Below, piece after piece: positions 24,245 through 33,361 of a stretch of 64,000 nt of DNA. How positions within the stretch are numbered: position 1 is the stretch's first letter; the number at the start of each line of letters is the position of its first letter. The notes beneath the pieces were generated by a model. It made no database searches. It was given only the letters and a program-made list of their open reading frames with translations, and had not been told where the DNA came from. The position numbers were made by a program, and so were the translations under genes. The DNA is from Streptomyces sp. TN58. GTDB taxonomy: Bacteria > Actinomycetota > Actinomycetes > Streptomycetales > Streptomycetaceae. Location of the stretch: assembly GCF_001941845.1 (NCBI RefSeq), contig NZ_CP018870.1, positions 7,478,001 through 7,542,000 of the forward strand, written 5' to 3'.

Positions 24245-25936
24245 TCAGTGCCGGTCGTAGACGCCGAAGATGTCGATGATGAGGTCGGTGTTGTTGCCGC
24301 TGCGGTTGAAGAAGTCGACGATGCCGTGGGCGCCGGTGCTCGCCTGGACCAAGTTGGGCACGGTCTTGCCGGCCGTCCAGTTCAGGGTGGAGGAGTTCGG
24401 TGCGACCGGCGGGGTGTGTGTCTTGTTCTCGTACTGCCACAGGGCGTTGGGGTCGGGAGCGACCGTGAGGTGGCCAGCGCCGCCGGTGTTGGTGACCGTG
24501 GTGTTCAGCACCATGGCGGTGGCCGTCGGGTTCTCCTCGCCGTAGGTCGAGAAGACGTAGCGGTAGGGCTTCAGGGGCCCGGAGGGCCACTGCGCGGGGT
24601 CGCGGGTGTCGAGGTCCCTCTTGGGGCGGATGGGAATGTAGGCGCTCACGCTGTCGGGGCTGTAGTAGCCGACGACATCGACGATGACGTCGGCCGGGTC
24701 CCAGCCGCCGTTGCGTACGTTGATCTTCCCGTCCGCGCCGACGGGGACGATGACCGCGTTGGCGATGGTCTGGCCGCCGGTGAAGTTCAGGTTGGAGGTG
24801 TTCGGTGCGGCCTGGCCGCTGGGGAAGACGGTCAGGTGACCGGTGGCCCGCGGGTTGGTGACGGTCACGTTGAGCGCCACGGCCTTCGCGCCGGCTGGAA
24901 TGCCACGGGTGCCGGTGATCTGGACACCGAACTGGCTCTGCCCGGGGACCGGGCCCCGGGAGGTGCCGAGGCCCTCGCGGGTGTCGACGAAACGGGTGGG
25001 GTCCGTCGGGGTGTAGCCGTTGGCGGAGGTCCGGGTGAAGTAGCCGGTCACATCCGCGATCAGGTCGACGCCCTGCTCGCCGCTGTTGTACAGGTTCACG
25101 TAGCCGTTCTTGCCGACCGGCACGATGACCAGGTTCGGTACCGAGTCACCGGCCGCGTAGTTCACGTTCGACGTGGTCGGGCGCTCGGTGCCGTCGGCAT
25201 AGGCGCGGACGTGACCGGCGGCCCTGGTGTTGGTGACCGTGACGTTGAGGACCACGGCGGCGACGTCGGCCGGGATGCCGTGGTTCCCGGCGACCTTCAC
25301 GCGGGCCTCGCCCCACGCCGGCACCTTGCCGGCCTGCGCGGCGCCCGTGCCGTTCCGGCTGTCGAGGAGACGGGTGGGGCTGTGCGGGGTGAACTCCGAG
25401 CCCGGGGTGATGAACGGCATCTCGTTCGTCGCCGAGACGCCCGCGGCGCCGTCGGGGCCGTAGACGGTGACCTTGACGGTGTAGCTGCCGACCTCGGCGT
25501 ACGTGTGGTGGGAGGTGATGGTCGTGCTGGCGCCGCTGCCGACGACGTCGCCGCCGGACGTGCCGTCGCCCCAGTCGATCACGACGTTGAGCGGCGTGCC
25601 CAGGCTGCTGGTGATCTCGGACTTCAGGTCGATCGTCCGCGCGCTGCCGGCCGTGCCACTGAGACCGATCTTGATGTCACCGTCCACAGCGGCACCAGCC
25701 CCCTGCGCAGGGGACGCAGCCTTGCTTCCCGCGGCCGGCGGGGTCTTCAGCACCGACCGGTCGGCGGGGCTGCTGAAGGTGAACGCGTTCGCGGCGCTCT
25801 TGAGCAGCTCCTTGGACGAGGTGATGCCGTGGGCCCCGTCGGCGGACGGTCCTGCGGCCTGGGCCATGCCCCCCGGCATGACCCCGATGCCTGCCGCGAT
25901 CACGGCAGCGGAGAAAACGAGTCGGCGACTGCGCAC
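24245..25936 (-). CDS. Secreted PKD-domain protein with three ~115-residue repeats
   Basis: A 563-residue exported protein. The signal peptide (about residues 1-27, ending MAQA) is followed by a low-complexity region, then a PKD-type Ig-like domain (~110-165) with VIDWGDGTSGG and HTYAEVGSYTVKVTVYG. Three long repeats follow, each opening with a P-T-R-x-x-D-x-R motif (TRLLDSRNG, TRFVDTREG, KRDLDTRDP), passing through VVLNVTVTNT-like strands and closing with D-(L/V)-I-x-D-(V/I)-x-G-(Y/V). The third is the most divergent. Such repeats look like adhesive or wall-binding modules; no enzyme motif is seen. GTG 25936 has GGGGGG 5 nt upstream. It is convergent with the toxin-antitoxin operon. Confidence 0.85.
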   Translation of the reverse strand: MRSRRLVFSAAVIAAGIGVMPGGMAQAAGPSADGAHGITSSKELLKSAANAFTFSSPADRSVLKTPPAAGSKAASPAQGAGAAVDGDIKIGLSGTAGSARTIDLKSEITSSLGTPLNVVIDWGDGTSGGDVVGSGASTTITSHHTYAEVGSYTVKVTVYGPDGAAGVSATNEMPFITPGSEFTPHSPTRLLDSRNGTGAAQAGKVPAWGEARVKVAGNHGIPADVAAVVLNVTVTNTRAAGHVRAYADGTERPTTSNVNYAAGDSVPNLVIVPVGKNGYVNLYNSGEQGVDLIADVTGYFTRTSANGYTPTDPTRFVDTREGLGTSRGPVPGQSQFGVQITGTRGIPAGAKAVALNVTVTNPRATGHLTVFPSGQAAPNTSNLNFTGGQTIANAVIVPVGADGKINVRNGGWDPADVIVDVVGYYSPDSVSAYIPIRPKRDLDTRDPAQWPSGPLKPYRYVFSTYGEENPTATAMVLNTTVTNTGGAGHLTVAPDPNALWQYENKTHTPPVAPNSSTLNWTAGKTVPNLVQASTGAHGIVDFFNRSGNNTDLIIDIFGVYDRH

Positions 25937-26630
25937 CGGCCCCCCTGGTGTTGTCGAATGGTCGAGTTGATCTCGAAGAAGCGTTCACCCTACAGAGCCG
26001 CTCCACCCAGCACCGAGGGAGTTTTGCGGCGGCGCGACCGCGTAAGGGTCCCTTTGGCTCACCGGTCCGCAGACGTTTGTGTCATCCATCACGCGACCGC
26101 CCAAGATGTCCCGCCGCGCGCAGAACCCTCCGCCCGGATGCGCCCCTGGGCCGCCCCCTGAACCCCTGTATGTCGAGCGGCGGTACGGTGCCTGCGGTCG
26201 AGCGACATCTGCGCCAAGGCCAGGTCGCTGTGACGAGCCGGCGGCTGGCCGCAACGTCCACCTACCGACAGGCGCAAGACGGCAACGTCCGAGTCGGGCC
26301 ATGGCCAGGATGGATCGCGGGCGCCTCCACCCGAGCCACCCCCGGGTCGGCGAGATCCGGGCGCTGCTCGCGCTCATAGCCCCACCTGACACGACGGGGT
26401 CCTCCAGATCCTGATGCACGCCTGCTGGGCCCGCGGGCGCCGGTGGTGGAGCCCTCGGCGCGCATGGCATGGGTTCGGCTGTGTGACGTCGATGCCGGTT
26501 CTGTTCACGGAATCGGGCCGTGCGGTGCGGAGCGCCTCGCGTACGGTGCAGGCATGCTCCCGCTGACACCTCTCCCGACGGCCGCCACCGACATGCCCGG
26601 CACCGGTTTCCGCTCCCCTGCGGGGGCGTG
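25937..26630. other. Gene-free stretch, about 0.7 kb
   Basis: I see no supportable gene. Frames on both strands give Arg/Pro-rich translations without motifs. The left edge should hold the promoter of the PKD protein gene. Confidence 0.45.
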
Positions 26631-27263
26631 ATGGGCCCGGCCTCGCGCCGCAAGGCCGAACGCCGCCTACCTCCGCCTGCCGTCACGGTGCGTCCCATGG
26701 CCGACGGTGATCTCGCAGCCGCGACGGAGCTGTCCGAGGGCACGCTGGAGCCGTTCTCCCCGGAGAAGTGGGCCGACCATCTCCAGAGCCCTACCCCCGA
26801 GACCCGCTTCGCGCGGGGCCTGGTCGCGGAATCCGACGGCGAGGTCATCGGCGTGGCCGTCGGCACTGGCCTGAGCCTGAACCTCGAAGGCCTGAGCGTG
26901 CCCGTGCAGACCATCATGCGCCGCATGGTCCTCCTGGACTTCCTGGCGGTACGCGCGGACCGCCGCGGGGAAGGTTTGGGGCGCCGGCTCGCCGAGGCCT
27001 TCCTCGACCGGTACCGGGCAGAGGGCCACCGGGCAGCGCTGGCCAACATCGCGCCCGCCCGCGACGACCTCGTCTCCCTCTACCGGCACTGGGGCTGGCA
27101 CGTCGGCGCGCCCGCCGCGGGTCTGGGCATCCAGATCGGCAGCGATGCCGTCCTGATCAACGAGAAGCCCGTGCGTACGGCCTGGCTCCCGCTGGTGCCC
27201 GAGGTCCGCCCGTCTCTCACCGTCGTCCCCGGCGCCCTGGTGGTCACCGGCATCTTCGACTGA
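26631..27263 (+). CDS. GNAT-family N-acetyltransferase
   Basis: A 210-residue acetyltransferase. The GNAT core begins at TVRPMADGDLAAATELSEGT. The acetyl-CoA pyrophosphate-binding motif is RADRRGEGLGRRLAEAFLDR near residues 105-125, and the last strands include LYRHWGWHV. The acceptor cannot be told; these orphan Streptomyces GNATs act on small molecules or proteins. ATG 26631 was chosen because the basic leader (MGPASRRKAERR) directly precedes the domain; the ribosome binding site is poor. It stands alone, with a frameshifted protease gene ~170 bp downstream. Confidence 0.8.
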   Translation: MGPASRRKAERRLPPPAVTVRPMADGDLAAATELSEGTLEPFSPEKWADHLQSPTPETRFARGLVAESDGEVIGVAVGTGLSLNLEGLSVPVQTIMRRMVLLDFLAVRADRRGEGLGRRLAEAFLDRYRAEGHRAALANIAPARDDLVSLYRHWGWHVGAPAAGLGIQIGSDAVLINEKPVRTAWLPLVPEVRPSLTVVPGALVVTGIFD

Positions 27264-27430
27264 CCGCACGCCGCGCCCCGTCGCACCGCGCCGCGTTGCA
27301 CCGGGCGGCCGCACCACCTGCGCTCTGGCGGCGCCGGTACCCACGCGGGCTCCCTCGCAGGCATGTTCGGGTGGCTGGTGGCGGTGCTGAAACGATCGTC
27401 CTCGGCGGGGGCTGTCCTACCGTTGAAGGG

Positions 27431-27999
27431 ATGCGCAACTTCTTGGCCGGTCCGGCGGTTTTCGCCGCGGTGCAGCTCCTCAGTCCGGTGCCGGCGCATG
27501 CTGCGGTGGCGGCGCCGTGCATCGCGAAGTCGGGGGAGTGACGCGAGCGAGACACGCGCGGACAGCTCGGTCGATGACGGTGAGATCCGGTGGACGGCGA
27601 GCAGCAAGTACAAGGCCGAGTACGCCCATGCCAACCGGGCCTGGTCCTACCCGGGCGCGAAAATCAGGATCGCGCCGGATTCGGCGACGACCGTCAACGA
27701 CCTGAACTACGAGGACTTCTCCGACCCGCGCAGCTCTGCGGCGGGGGTGTGGTCGCGCCGTTCCGGGCCGGCGGCGACGGACCTGATCCGCTTCAACAGG
27801 GCGCGCATGGACACCTACGCCCCCCCCGGCGACCCGCCGGATGGTGGCGGCGCACGAGCTCGGGCACGCGCTCGGTCTGTGTCACAAGTCGGGCAGCGGC
27901 AAGAATGCCGTTTCGTCGGTGATGTGGCCGGATGTCGCCCAGTATCCCGACGCCCCCACCGACGTCGACAAGGCCAACGTCAAGAAGCTGTGGGGATGA
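27431..27999 (+). pseudogene. Secreted metzincin metalloprotease with two +1 frameshifts
   Basis: The signal peptide frame starts at ATG 27431 (GTTGAAGGG just upstream) and stops after ~36 codons. The mature part reads on in a second frame, and the zinc site, AAHELGHALGLCHKSG (HExxHxxGxxH), in a third. Removing one G from the G5 run at 27532-27536 and one C from the C8 run at 27820-27827 restores a single frame of ~189 codons ending VDKANVKKLWG. The motif defines an astacin/matrixin/snapalysin-type zinc endopeptidase, secreted. Both lesions are one extra base in a homopolymer, so sequencing error is as likely as decay. The next gene overlaps or abuts its stop. Confidence 0.75.
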
Positions 28000-28001
28000 T
28001 C

Positions 28002-28553
28002 ATGGGCGTGAAGATGTGGGTCGGCGGCTGCCTCGTCGCGGCTGTCGCCGCAGCGGGCGCGGCCTGGTTCACCACCGCCCCGGAGACCGGGACCACGCAT
28101 GCGGTGTGCGGACCCGACCTCGGCCGGGACGACGTCGTCGCCGCACGGTCCCGGGCGGTGGCCGTCGTGGAGGCGGTCGAGAACACCCGCTACCGGGAGG
28201 ACGGCGGCAGCGCCTACCTGACGACCCGGGTGAAGACCCTGGAAGCCTTCAAGGGAGAGTTCGGCGACGTCCTTGAGGTCACGCAAGGGGTGAAGAACGG
28301 CGGCAGCCCGGGCCGGTACGCGACGGAGGATCCGGACCGCTACGCGGTCCTGGAGCCCGGCCGCCGATACGTGATCGCGGTCCAGTCCGGATCGACCACG
28401 GGCGCCGCGGGCACCGAGGCGTGGGCCTGGTACGCCGAGCCGGCCGAGCGGGGCCTTGTGGGGGAGCGGGAGCACTGGCAGGAGGCGATCGCCACTCCGC
28501 CCGAGACGGCCGCCTCCAGCGCGTGTGAGGACATCGACGCCCCCGCAGGCTGA
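28002..28553 (+). CDS. Secreted or membrane-anchored protein coupled to the metzincin
   Basis: A 183-residue protein with a short N-terminal hydrophobic signal (WVGGCLVAAVAAAGAAWF), a single early Cys (AVCGPDLGRDD) and a later Cys near the end. The middle looks like a beta-barrel: AVAVVEAVEN, YLTTRVKTLEAFKGEFGD, LEVTQG, and PGRRYVIAVQSG. Its start lies at or across the protease stop (ATG 28002, or ATG 27996 overlapping TGA), so translation is coupled. The strand order with Cys near the N-terminus recalls NTR/TIMP-like OB folds, which inhibit metzincins. That is a speculation from pattern, not a family match. Otherwise unrecognised. Confidence 0.7.
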   Translation: MGVKMWVGGCLVAAVAAAGAAWFTTAPETGTTHAVCGPDLGRDDVVAARSRAVAVVEAVENTRYREDGGSAYLTTRVKTLEAFKGEFGDVLEVTQGVKNGGSPGRYATEDPDRYAVLEPGRRYVIAVQSGSTTGAAGTEAWAWYAEPAERGLVGEREHWQEAIATPPETAASSACEDIDAPAG

Positions 28554-29056
28554 CCGGGCCGGCGCCCGTCGCGTCCGTGCACGAGGGCGGCCGACCGGCG
28601 ACGCTCCGCAGACGGGTACGGGGACCTCGGCCATCGGCGGGGCCATCGCCCCGGCCGGCCGGGGGAGAGCACTCTGTCCGGGTGGCGCTCACCCCTCGCC
28701 CCAGCGTGGCAACACCCGGCCGCACACGGATACGGGGTGCAATGGCGACTGCTGTGGAGCCGCCCCTTCGGACGGACTGCTCCCGGCCCCCGTGGCGCTG
28801 TCGACCGCGGGCAGGCCCGGCTGCCGTCACACGTCGCCGGTACCGCCCGGTCGGCAGCATCCACGCCAGCCCCGCCCGTGGCCTCTGCCCGCTCCGTACG
28901 ACACCAGCCACGCCCGGCCTCGGCGGCACCGCGCATCGACGCCTGCCCGCAAGACTCTCCGTGACTGTCCCGCCCGTCCCGCAGGCGTGTACGGAACTGG
29001 ACAGGGCCCTTTCGGCGGCGGTTCGTTGAACACGTCGACGGGAGGGGAGTCTTGTG
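28554..29056. other. Gene-free stretch, about 0.5 kb
   Basis: No supportable gene. The right end carries a strong Shine-Dalgarno sequence (GGAGGGGAG, 29040-29048) for the next frame. Confidence 0.4.
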
Positions 29057-29290
29057 ATGGACAGCCGTGCGACCGCCATGACGACCGCGACGGGGCCGGA
29101 GTGGCAGCTGGCCGCCGCGGCGGGTGGGGCTCTGTGCGAAGTGGGCGCCCTCGCGGCCGCGCTGCAGGAGGGCAGGTGGCAGGACGCCCGCCACACGGTC
29201 GACGGCTTGCGTGAGGCGCTCTCCCGACTCGACACCCTCCTGCCCCAGGTCCGTCCGACAGCCGAGAGGACCCGCAGGCTCTTCCCGCGC
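29057..29290 (+). pseudogene. 5' part of an unknown small gene
   Basis: ATG 29057 has GGAGGGGAG 7 nt upstream. About 70 codons read as a helical protein (EWQLAAAAGGALCEVGALAA, ARHTVDGLREALSRLDTLL). The translation then turns into Arg/Ser-rich nonsense up to 29536, while a neighbouring frame briefly looks coding (ERLDALLEAVGPVSPG). This suggests a frameshifted or deleted gene. Function unknown. Confidence 0.35.
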
Positions 29291-29536
29291 CAGAGCGTCT
29301 TGATGCCCTGCTCGAGGCGGTCGGACCCGTTAGCCCTGGTGCGCACGCTCCTCGGGCGCGGCAGTGTCGATGCCTTCCCTGCCCGCCAGCACCGGCGTAG
29401 CGGGTTTCGAGCCCACCGCTCGCAGCCGTCTGGCGCAAGGTGGTGGCCCGCATCCGACGGACGACGCCGCCTGCACGGTCCCGAGCCCCGCCTGGCCTTG
29501 TGGGGCCGGGTTCCGGGCTCTTATAGGGTCGCGCAC

Positions 29537-29737
29537 ATGACCGATGCCATCCCCACGAATCCGCAGGAAGAAGCCGCGCAAGGCCGCATAGCACTCTGGC
29601 TCGCAGCAGAGGACCTCGGGTGGCTCGCACGCCACTGCTGTTGTCCAGAAGACGCGTCACCCGATGAGAAGGACCGGTGCAGCCGCCTCCGATTCCGAGC
29701 GAGCACCGCCCTGTACAAGCGCAGCCAGTCCCACTGA
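29537..29737 (+). CDS. Small conserved Streptomyces protein
   Basis: A 66-residue soluble protein with a CCC cluster (LARHCCCPEDAS) between two helices and a basic tail (LRFRASTALYKRS). Proteins of this size and pattern recur in Streptomyces without assigned function; the Cys cluster might bind metal. ATG 29537 follows TTATAGGG by ~9 nt, which could serve as a ribosome binding site or, with TATAGGGT as a -10 element, give a near-leaderless transcript. The same frame is open upstream to 29057, but that part does not read as protein. Confidence 0.6.
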   Translation: MTDAIPTNPQEEAAQGRIALWLAAEDLGWLARHCCCPEDASPDEKDRCSRLRFRASTALYKRSQSH

Positions 29738-29812
29738 CGCAGCTTGACTCACGGCATCACGGCTCCCTCGACTGACGACATCCCAAACGGTCAAGGCGGG
29801 ACTAAACGCCCT

Positions 29813-30277
29813 TTAAGGCGTCGTGGTGAAGGCCCGCAGGGCAGCGCCGCCCCGTAGAACACCCGGCCGGACCGCGGCGTGGACGGCCTCGATCACCAGC
29901 CGTTGGTCACTCTGCCGCATCATCGTCAGCGGAACCTTGAGCTCCGGTTCGCCGGCCTGACGGCAGCGGATCACATACCCGAGGCGCCCCGCCTCCTCCA
30001 CCTCGACGCTGTCGAGGTCGGCCAGCGCTAGCCGGTGTGGCGTGAGGCCCCGGGACACGGCGATGTATCCGTCCGCTATTGAGACGGCGAGGAGCCAGCG
30101 CAGGGCGAAGGCGCAGACAGCGAACGCGGCCCCGAGGGCAAGGTAGACCGGCCTCGGCAGCACCTGGCCGTTGCTGGTGAGACCTTGGTTGAGCGCCACG
30201 AGAACTGCGGGGGCAGCAAGCACCAGGAGGCGGCGTGGGTCAGGGCGGACGAACACGGACTTGCTGTGCGCAGGCAT
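29813..30277 (-). CDS. Two-helix membrane protein with a PH-like tail
   Basis: A 154-residue protein: a short leader, two transmembrane helices (LLVLAAPAVLVALNQ and LALGAAFAVCAFALRWLLAV) and a cytoplasmic beta-rich tail (DGYIAVSRGLTPHRLALADL, YVIRCRQAGEPELKVPL). The layout resembles bacterial PH-domain (YdbT/YcxB-like) membrane proteins of unknown role. ATG 30277 has GAGGGAAGAG about 8 nt upstream; the upstream-extended frame is Pro-rich and unlikely. It stands alone. Confidence 0.75.
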   Translation of the reverse strand: MPAHSKSVFVRPDPRRLLVLAAPAVLVALNQGLTSNGQVLPRPVYLALGAAFAVCAFALRWLLAVSIADGYIAVSRGLTPHRLALADLDSVEVEEAGRLGYVIRCRQAGEPELKVPLTMMRQSDQRLVIEAVHAAVRPGVLRGGAALRAFTTTP

Positions 30278-30489
30278 GGAAGGACTCTTCCCTCGAGACG
30301 GCGGTGGTGGTGGGGGCGAGACCCCCTCGGGGCCGACCGGGTCCAACCCTTCGTCACGCACGGAGCCTGGTCAAGTTCTCGCTGGCCGCGCTGTGCTGGC
30401 AGGAGGCGCAGTGAGCGCGTCGGCGCTGCGGCACGACCGTGAGCGGCGCCTCCAGGGGCGTTGTCGGTGGCGGCGGGGACCATGAGGAG

Positions 30490-30846
30490 ATGAGCGCGGG
30501 TATCGCGCCCGACGGCCCGCACACGGACATCGACGGGCTGTGCGAGCAGATCCGGGGTTCCCTCGCAGGGTGGGCACCCCGCCTGCTCGGTGTCCATGTA
30601 CCCCGGTCCGTGTGCGGTCCGGCCGAGGTGGCGCGGCTGGTCGGCGCAGTGGCCAACGCCGCCGAGCTCACCGGCCTTCCCCGCGACGGCGCGACCGCAC
30701 GGGCGGAGCTGCACACGTCCGCCGCCAGGGCATCGGCTGCCGGCGAGCGGGCGGGGGCGGACGTCCGCGCCGAACTGACCGCAGTCCGCGCCGGGTGCCG
30801 CCGGGCGGCCGTCGCCCTCGGCCTTCCCGTACCCGTCACCTTGTGA
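30490..30846 (+). CDS. Hypothetical protein
   Basis: A 118-residue Ala-rich helical protein (AEVARLVGAVANAAELTGL, ARAELHTSAARASAAGERAG). No motif or family recognised. The start is doubtful: ATG 30490 has GAGGAG directly against it, and GTG 30439 in frame is an alternative. It may be a regulator's partner domain or a short remnant. The next 300 bp (30847-31151) contain only scraps, for example a tail reading GVFQDIVPRTGSYAAALDLR. Confidence 0.5.
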   Translation: MSAGIAPDGPHTDIDGLCEQIRGSLAGWAPRLLGVHVPRSVCGPAEVARLVGAVANAAELTGLPRDGATARAELHTSAARASAAGERAGADVRAELTAVRAGCRRAAVALGLPVPVTL

Positions 30847-31151
30847 CTCAGGCGGTCTGGCCGGCACCGGATCTGCCCACTGAACGAGCGTGGTTCATTC
30901 TTGACCTACGGTTTGGCGACGTGGTGGACGTGCCCGATCGGCGAGGCGCTGCGCCTGCTGCTGGCGACGCTGCCACAGGCTCCGCATGCGGGAGCAGCGG
31001 CATGGCGTATTCCAGGACATCGTCCCGCGCACCGGATCCTATGCGGCTGCCTTGGACCTCCGGCCTTGATTGCCGGACTCCGGCCAACGGAAACGGGGGA
31101 GACATCGCGCGGGCAGGGGGCCCAACGGAAGCGGTTGGGCAAGGCCCGCTG

Positions 31152-31667
31152 CTACATCGCGCGCAGGCGTGAGCCGGGTCGGCCGTGCTCGTTCGCGAAC
31201 CACTGCGCGATGTCTTCGACGGGGTCGCTCGCGGGCCGGTCGGCGAAGGTCTTGTCGTAGGCCGTCCGGCCGGCGGCGTCGACATATTTCGGAGGCTCGG
31301 GAGGCAGCCGGTCGGCTCGAAGCCAGCGCCCGACTACCGGTTCGATGGTGATTGACACCTGAAGCGGGAGGCTGAGGCCGCCGGTCTGCTCGACCGTGAG
31401 GGCCAGCGCGTGGGTCGCGCGGTTGCGTACCCACCGGGCCCCGCGCATCGCGTCCCCTATCGCCCTCCTGCGGACGGTCCTGTAGCCGCCGTCGGAGGTG
31501 AGCTGCTCATCGAGAACGCACGCCCAGTAGATGGTCTCAGCGGCGGGGATCGCGACCGCGTCCGTGCTGGCGCCATGGGCGGACAGGCACTCGCCCAGCC
31601 GGGCTCGGGCTTGATGGAAGCCGTCGAAGGCGAGCCTCAGGAGGCCCGTTGAAGAGGGCATCGTCAT
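31152..31667 (-). CDS. Conserved hypothetical protein
   Basis: A 171-residue soluble protein, helical at the N-terminus (LRLAFDGFHQARARLGECLS, IPAAETIYWACVLDEQL) and ending with a charged segment (VEDIAQWFANEHGRPGS). I do not recognise a family. ATG 31667 is chosen; the ribosome binding site is weak and a second in-frame ATG lies 6 bp further. Upstream lies the G/T-rich tract, so its promoter must be in or beside unusual DNA. Confidence 0.65.
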   Translation of the reverse strand: MTMPSSTGLLRLAFDGFHQARARLGECLSAHGASTDAVAIPAAETIYWACVLDEQLTSDGGYRTVRRRAIGDAMRGARWVRNRATHALALTVEQTGGLSLPLQVSITIEPVVGRWLRADRLPPEPPKYVDAAGRTAYDKTFADRPASDPVEDIAQWFANEHGRPGSRLRAM

Positions 31668-31914
31668 CACGCCACGGTAGCGAGAACCAAGACATGAGGA
31701 GCGGCAATTCGTTTTCAGGCCCTGAGTCGCCTCTCTGCGCTCGCGGGTGGAGTTGTTGCTGGCAGCGCCACCGGAGGCTGCGGCTCTGGGGCGAGAGGGC
31801 AGCCGCCCTCTCACGCTCTCCCGCAACACCGCGCCGCGGTCGTGAAGGGCGCCCTGGGTGGTCGTCAGGCCGCGGTTGAAACGCGTCGGTGGCGGAGCTT
31901 CAGACCGGGGTGGT

Positions 31915-32130
31915 CGTCGCTTCTTTGTGGCCGGGTGTGGGGGGTGGTTGGGGGGTGTGGGGTGGTGGCCGGGGTTGGGGGTGGTGTGGGTGGTGTCGGG
32001 TCGGGGCCGTGCCCGGGGTCGGGGGCGTGCCTGGGGTTGTGGTGTGTGGTTGTCGGTGTTGGTGTGGGGTTGCCGGTGTTGCGGGGTGGCCGCCCCGGGG
32101 CGGGTGCGGGGGTTGCGGTGTGGGACGACA
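31915..32130. repeat. Low-complexity G/T-rich tract, ~215 bp
   Basis: The + strand here is almost only G and T with many GGGG runs (GGGTGTGGGGGGTGGTTGG is typical), while the complementary strand is C/A-rich. It lies just past the stop of the propeller gene. Such skew can form G-quadruplexes or block transcription; no exact tandem unit is evident. Confidence 0.85.
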
Positions 32131-32138
32131 CGAGAGTG

Positions 32139-33197
32139 TCAGTGTTCAGCGACACGTGCGATGTCAGCGACGTTGGGCCCTGGCGTCTCGGACAGTGCTG
32201 CGGGTGTGGTCGGCCGCCCGGCTTTTGGAGCGAGGGTGAAGGAGCCGAAGGTGCCCTTCGCCGCGAAGAACAGGCCGCCGTCGCCGGCGGCGGCCAGCGC
32301 GTCCAGGCGCCGACCCGGCAGGGAACACCCCTCCACGGTCTTGCCGTCGGGCCCCAACTGCCGCATGCCGCCGTTGGCGTCCCCCACCAGGAGGCCGTCG
32401 GCGTACGGCAGCGGGTCGACCACCACCCGCCGATCCGCCTCGACCGACCACCGCGACGTCCCGTCGGCGGGATCCACCGCGAGGAACCCCCTGCCTGACC
32501 GCAGCATCCAGACCGACCCGTGGACGTACCCGACCGCCCCGAACGGATCATAGGATCCGAGCCGGGCGGGCTCGTCCGCACCGATCCCGAAGGTCAGCAG
32601 TGACGAGGCCTCGCAGACCGCCACCACCCGCTCCGTATCCAGCGGGACGAACGCCTTCGCGTCGGGTCCCGCGAGCGGGTCCGGCAACCGCCACCGCGCC
32701 AGGTCGCTCCCGTCGGCCGGATCGAGGAGAACCGCCTCATACCCGCTGCCGGTCAGCACCCCGCCAGCCCACGCGAGGGTCCGTACGGACGTCACCGGCG
32801 ACGATGTCGTCCACCGGACGCTTCCGTCGGCGAGGTCCAGGCCACTCATCGGGGTGTAGCCGCGCCAACCGCCTATCACCACGGTGTCCGAGTGGACCGC
32901 GAGATTCCCAGTCCACCTCGGCGTCGGGGCACTCCACAGCGACGCACCCGTCCGCAGATCGATGCAGGACAGCAGGTTCGGTGCTTGTGGCAACACCAAC
33001 ACGCAGTCCCCCGCTAGGACGATCCCGCGCGGCCAGGTACCGAGCGGGACGTCCCAGCGCACCGCGCCGTCGGCGCGCTCCAGGCAGACCAGCCGGGTGT
33101 GCCGCTCGTGCAGGACGACACAGTCCGGCCCCACGACGAAAACGGAAGCGCCGCCCCGCTGGTGCAGTTCGCGCTCCCAGAGCACTGTGGCGATCAT
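32139..33197 (-). CDS. PQQ-type beta-propeller protein
   Basis: A 352-residue protein of repeated four-stranded blades with the PQQ/WD-like signature A-x-D-G-x-x-x-W: ERADGAVRWDVPLG, DLADGSVRWTTSSP, DPADGSDLARWRLP, DPADGTSRWSVEAD. No signal peptide or lipobox, so probably cytoplasmic, perhaps a scaffold; free-standing PQQ-propellers are also known as parts of kinase or BamB-like proteins, but nothing here points to enzymatic use of PQQ. The start at 33197 begins MIATVLWERELHQ. Its stop lies at the edge of the G/T-rich tract. Confidence 0.85.
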   Translation of the reverse strand: MIATVLWERELHQRGGASVFVVGPDCVVLHERHTRLVCLERADGAVRWDVPLGTWPRGIVLAGDCVLVLPQAPNLLSCIDLRTGASLWSAPTPRWTGNLAVHSDTVVIGGWRGYTPMSGLDLADGSVRWTTSSPVTSVRTLAWAGGVLTGSGYEAVLLDPADGSDLARWRLPDPLAGPDAKAFVPLDTERVVAVCEASSLLTFGIGADEPARLGSYDPFGAVGYVHGSVWMLRSGRGFLAVDPADGTSRWSVEADRRVVVDPLPYADGLLVGDANGGMRQLGPDGKTVEGCSLPGRRLDALAAAGDGGLFFAAKGTFGSFTLAPKAGRPTTPAALSETPGPNVADIARVAEH

Positions 33198-33361
33198 CGG
33201 GCCATCCCACCACAGGCGGCCCGCCCCCGACGACGGTGCTGTCGTGCGCAGAGTGGATGTCAGTGACGCGCAGGGTTGTGTCAGTGGGACGGTCCTCAGC
33301 TATTGGAAGGGGTGTGTATGCCGGGTGCTTGACCCCTCGGTCCGTCAGGTTGGATGGCACC

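Noticed and set aside
25985..27049. A 354-codon frame on the - strand covering an intergenic region and the acetyltransferase.
   Set aside because: Half of it is antisense to a clear GNAT gene and the rest is Arg/Ser/Pro-rich with no domain.
29380..29500. A tRNA-like T-arm on the - strand (GTGGGCTCGAAACCCGC) with a partly complementary acceptor.
   Set aside because: No proper D-arm or anticodon stem can be drawn and the loop deviates from the invariant TTCRA pattern.
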